NCBI GenBank assembly: GCA_963969595.1
Contig: OZ018411.1
Coordinates: 10,666,501 to 10,730,500, forward strand
Direction of reading: 5' to 3'
Source: Neckera pumila
Taxonomy: Eukaryota > Streptophyta > Bryopsida > Hypnales > Neckeraceae
DNA: 64,000 nt
Shown here: positions 61,796-64,000 of the stretch, in pieces
How positions within the stretch are numbered: the first letter of the stretch is position 1
Layout: each line of letters begins with the position of its first letter
The notes under the pieces: model-generated
Told to the model about the DNA's origin: nothing
The model's input: only the letters and a program-made list of their open reading frames with translations
The model's database searches: none
Program-made: the position numbers and the translations under genes

Positions 61796-62649
61796 TTAAC
61801 CCCTGGAGGTCCTTGCATCCTAAAAGTGTATGTACCTTGGTCAAACTTGATTGTAACTTTCAAAAGTATCCAATCTTAGATTTGATTTCAAGTTACAAAT
61901 GAGTCCAATAAGTTATCTTTCTACTCCATGTCCAAACTTTGAAGAAATCCAAAAATACATTGAGTTTTGCAATTGGAAGCTCTATGTCAAAGCCACCAAA
62001 TAATTCAATATTGCATGTATTTTAATTGTATTTTCTTCTTTCAAAATGATTTTCAAGTTTAAATATTGTTTTCCATTCTAACCTTTATTTTGGGTCAAAA
62101 TTTCAAATTATTCTAATATATACTATAATTGATATAGTTTAATGTACATATTATACAAAAAAATTGATAATTTGATTTTTCCAAAAAAAACCTTATGAAA
62201 ATTGACTTCTACAAAGAAAAAGTTTCTTCATATATGGAAATCATCAAAAAAATAATCAATTAAATAAAGGTCAAATTTAATTTGATCATGGTGATTTGAC
62301 TTGAATGTCATTATTTAGGATTGTTTGAGTATAAAAAAACAAAAAATATATAAATGTATATATAATTATACTATTTAATATGTCTACTTTACCTCTTTAA
62401 AAAATTTCCAAAACTAATTGGATTTTTTTGTTATATTTATCCCTATTTTCACTCATTAATTTAAAATTTATAAAAATCTTAATTTATTACAAAATTTATA
62501 GAGATTTTAAATAGTGATTGATAATATATAGTTTCATCTAAAAAAAATATATTACATTGAAATTCAAACATGACAATTTAAAAAACTAAATTGAATTGAA
62601 AAAATAAAGTTTAATTACATAACAATAGAATTAGTCCTTTAGGGTTTAA
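61796..62649. mobile_element. TTAA-type non-autonomous element (family C), long copy
   Basis: The left end TTAACCCCTGGAGGTCC and the right end GTCCTTTAGGGTTTAA are imperfect inverted termini. It is 854 bases long, very AT-rich and non-coding. It shares its left part with 54479. Confidence 0.6.
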
Positions 62650-62967
62650 TTTGATCTCAAGGTAGACAATACATATATTAGTCCCATATAACAAAAATTT
62701 AAGATTATAACGTCAACATACTTTGAAAATTTTCAAATTAGTTTAGAAGGTTAGTGAACCCTTAATCGACACTAAATAATAGCAATTGAGAGTATTTTCT
62801 ATTATGAAATATAAACTATTGATTCTGGTCCACAGGGGAGGAGGCTTTGTACCGGAAGAAGCTACATGTGAGAAAGCTCAAGTAGGTACTTTACTCGAAA
62901 AGTATGCCAATGCTACAATGACATAGCTAATTGTAGCATAGCTACTTCTTTTTATTCAATCTTAGTA

Positions 62968-63213
62968 TTCCCTGACTTCTTCCGAAAATGATTGTCCACT
63001 TTGAATGTCATATTTTTTTAAGGTTGTTTTGAGTAGGTTTAAAACATATTTTGTTGTGGCTAATTTTATTTAAGCTGCAATGAACACGTACAATGTTCTT
63101 CATTGATTCTAGATATATAAAATTTAGAAACTTTCTTAATTTTGTCTTTTACAACATGATCAATGAAAAAAACACCAACAAAATTTTTGACAATCATTTT
63201 GGGATGGAGAGAG
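62968..63213. mobile_element. Stowaway-like MITE, copy 3 (reverse orientation)
   Basis: It is flanked by TA on both sides (62966-62967, 63214-63215). Its termini contain GAAAATGATTGTCCAC and ACAATCATTTTGGGATGGAG. The interior is the reverse of the 27699 copy, including ACCAACAAAATTTTTGACAA. Confidence 0.8.
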
Positions 63214-63392
63214 TATTTGGCAAGTGAAAGAGGAATTTAACACACTTAGCATGCAATCTTTGAGCACTGGTATAATTGCAAAAAATCAACACTAGACTAT
63301 CCTAGACTCTCATGTTCTAATTCTGGATAGGATTTTGGTTTTTGTGCTCAACTTTTTTTGGTCCAAATGTAAGTGTCCATGATCCACTGCTA

Positions 63393-63832
63393 AGGTAAAG
63401 TAGCCCATTGTGGTCAGAACTAGGAGTCTACCATCATCCCATCACCGAAGTTTTTCAATTTTTTTTCCATGTGAAGACAAGTATGAGAATTTGTGAAGCC
63501 AATTGAAATCATAATTTTCAAACAAAGTATGAATTAGCTATGAATTTATCAAGTGTTCAGCCCAAAAAAGTCAGTAGACTACCCAAAACCAACATGCAAG
63601 TGTAACCATAATGCTCACCTACCTCTTTTAAAGGAGACAATTTTTTTTTGTATGTGGATGGCCATAAAAAGTCACTTCCTACAATCTTACACTGAAATTA
63701 CTACATGTTCCTAATAAGGTCACTAATTACTCCATTGAAGTTAGGTGAGATATTGATTGTGGTCAGAAAAACCACAATGGGGTCATCATGTGTCCCCCAT
63801 GGGTCATTTGACCACAATGGACTACTTTACCT
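63393..63832. mobile_element. Element with AGGTAAAGTAG termini and TA target duplication (family E)
   Basis: The left end AGGTAAAGTAGCCCATTGTG and the right end CACAATGGACTACTTTACCT are inverted over about 24 bases, continuing into GTCA. They are flanked by TA at 63391-63392 and 63833-63834. It is 440 bases long and non-coding. GTGGTCA words recur inside near the right end, perhaps a subterminal repeat. Confidence 0.75.
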
Positions 63833-63834
63833 TA

Positions 63835-64000
63835 ATGTTTCCAGACGTTTCCAGAGATACATTTTTAGATGTTGATTTGAACTCTCGCATTTGCGGAACC
63901 CAAGTGGCAATGTGTTTAGGGTTTGAATCGTAGCTCAATTCCACAGTTTTTGCAGTCGATGATGATTTGAAGCCTCGCAACTAGACTGTGCGATACAAAG
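63835..64000. other. No feature seen at the window end
   Basis: Slightly GC-richer non-repetitive sequence runs off the window. An upstream part of a gene beyond the edge cannot be excluded. Confidence 0.3.

Noticed and set aside
1..64000. tRNA and rRNA genes
   Set aside because: I looked for B-box words and tRNA-like arms on both strands; only the SINE-like segment near 30480 appeared, and no complete tRNA or rRNA was seen.

Overview
The window looks like nuclear DNA of a land plant, most likely a non-seed plant (bryophyte, lycophyte or fern). A complete multi-exon cinnamate 4-hydroxylase gene (CYP73, entry step of the phenylpropanoid pathway) points to a land plant. A complete multi-exon gene for the bacterial-type enzyme MurC, with an N-terminal extension like a plastid transit peptide, points to a lineage that keeps plastid peptidoglycan synthesis. 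All introns I placed are GT-AG, mostly 60-900 bases. The DNA is AT-rich and dominated by repeats. I cannot name the species.

Layout. 1-2560: repeats, including a small element nested inside an older one. 2561-9599 (+): murC, 14 exons, 604 residues, reading frame intact. 9600-12768: repeats and MITE-like elements. 12769-15349 (+): a decayed gene of an unclassified transposon-like family with an AT-hook. 15350-18899: no recognisable gene. 18900-25290: a TTAA-type element followed by a decayed non-LTR retrotransposon with reverse transcriptase, a methyltransferase-like domain, RNase H, a CCHC knuckle and a restriction-like endonuclease domain. 25290-37680: AT-rich repeats, including a 3.1-kb element with inverted ends that encloses a roughly 1-kb foldback.

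37681-47415 is the gene island. It holds a plastid-type FAD/NAD(P)-binding (renalase-like) oxidoreductase (-, 8 exons, 639 residues), a head-to-head small conserved-looking gene of unknown function (+, 2 exons, 150 residues), and tail-to-tail the cinnamate 4-hydroxylase gene (-, 3 exons, 518 residues, with a TATA box). From 47416 to the end there are more repeats, with a frameshifted remnant resembling the C-terminus of a UDP-glycosyltransferase (56.8-57.2 kb) and a weakly supported exon-like region (57.4-60.8 kb).

The main discovery-type signals are: (1) an abundant non-autonomous element family with TTAA target duplications and termini starting CCCCTAAA, resembling piggyBac ends, with a copy in murC intron 1; (2) a LINE-like element with an unusual domain set; (3) a four-copy tandem duplication that repeats the exon 1/intron 1 splice donor of the oxidoreductase gene; (4) a long foldback inside a larger inverted-repeat element; (5) two nested insertions whose boundaries can be read by comparing element copies. 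The three complete genes are independent: plastid peptidoglycan precursor synthesis, a plastid redox enzyme and phenylpropanoid metabolism.
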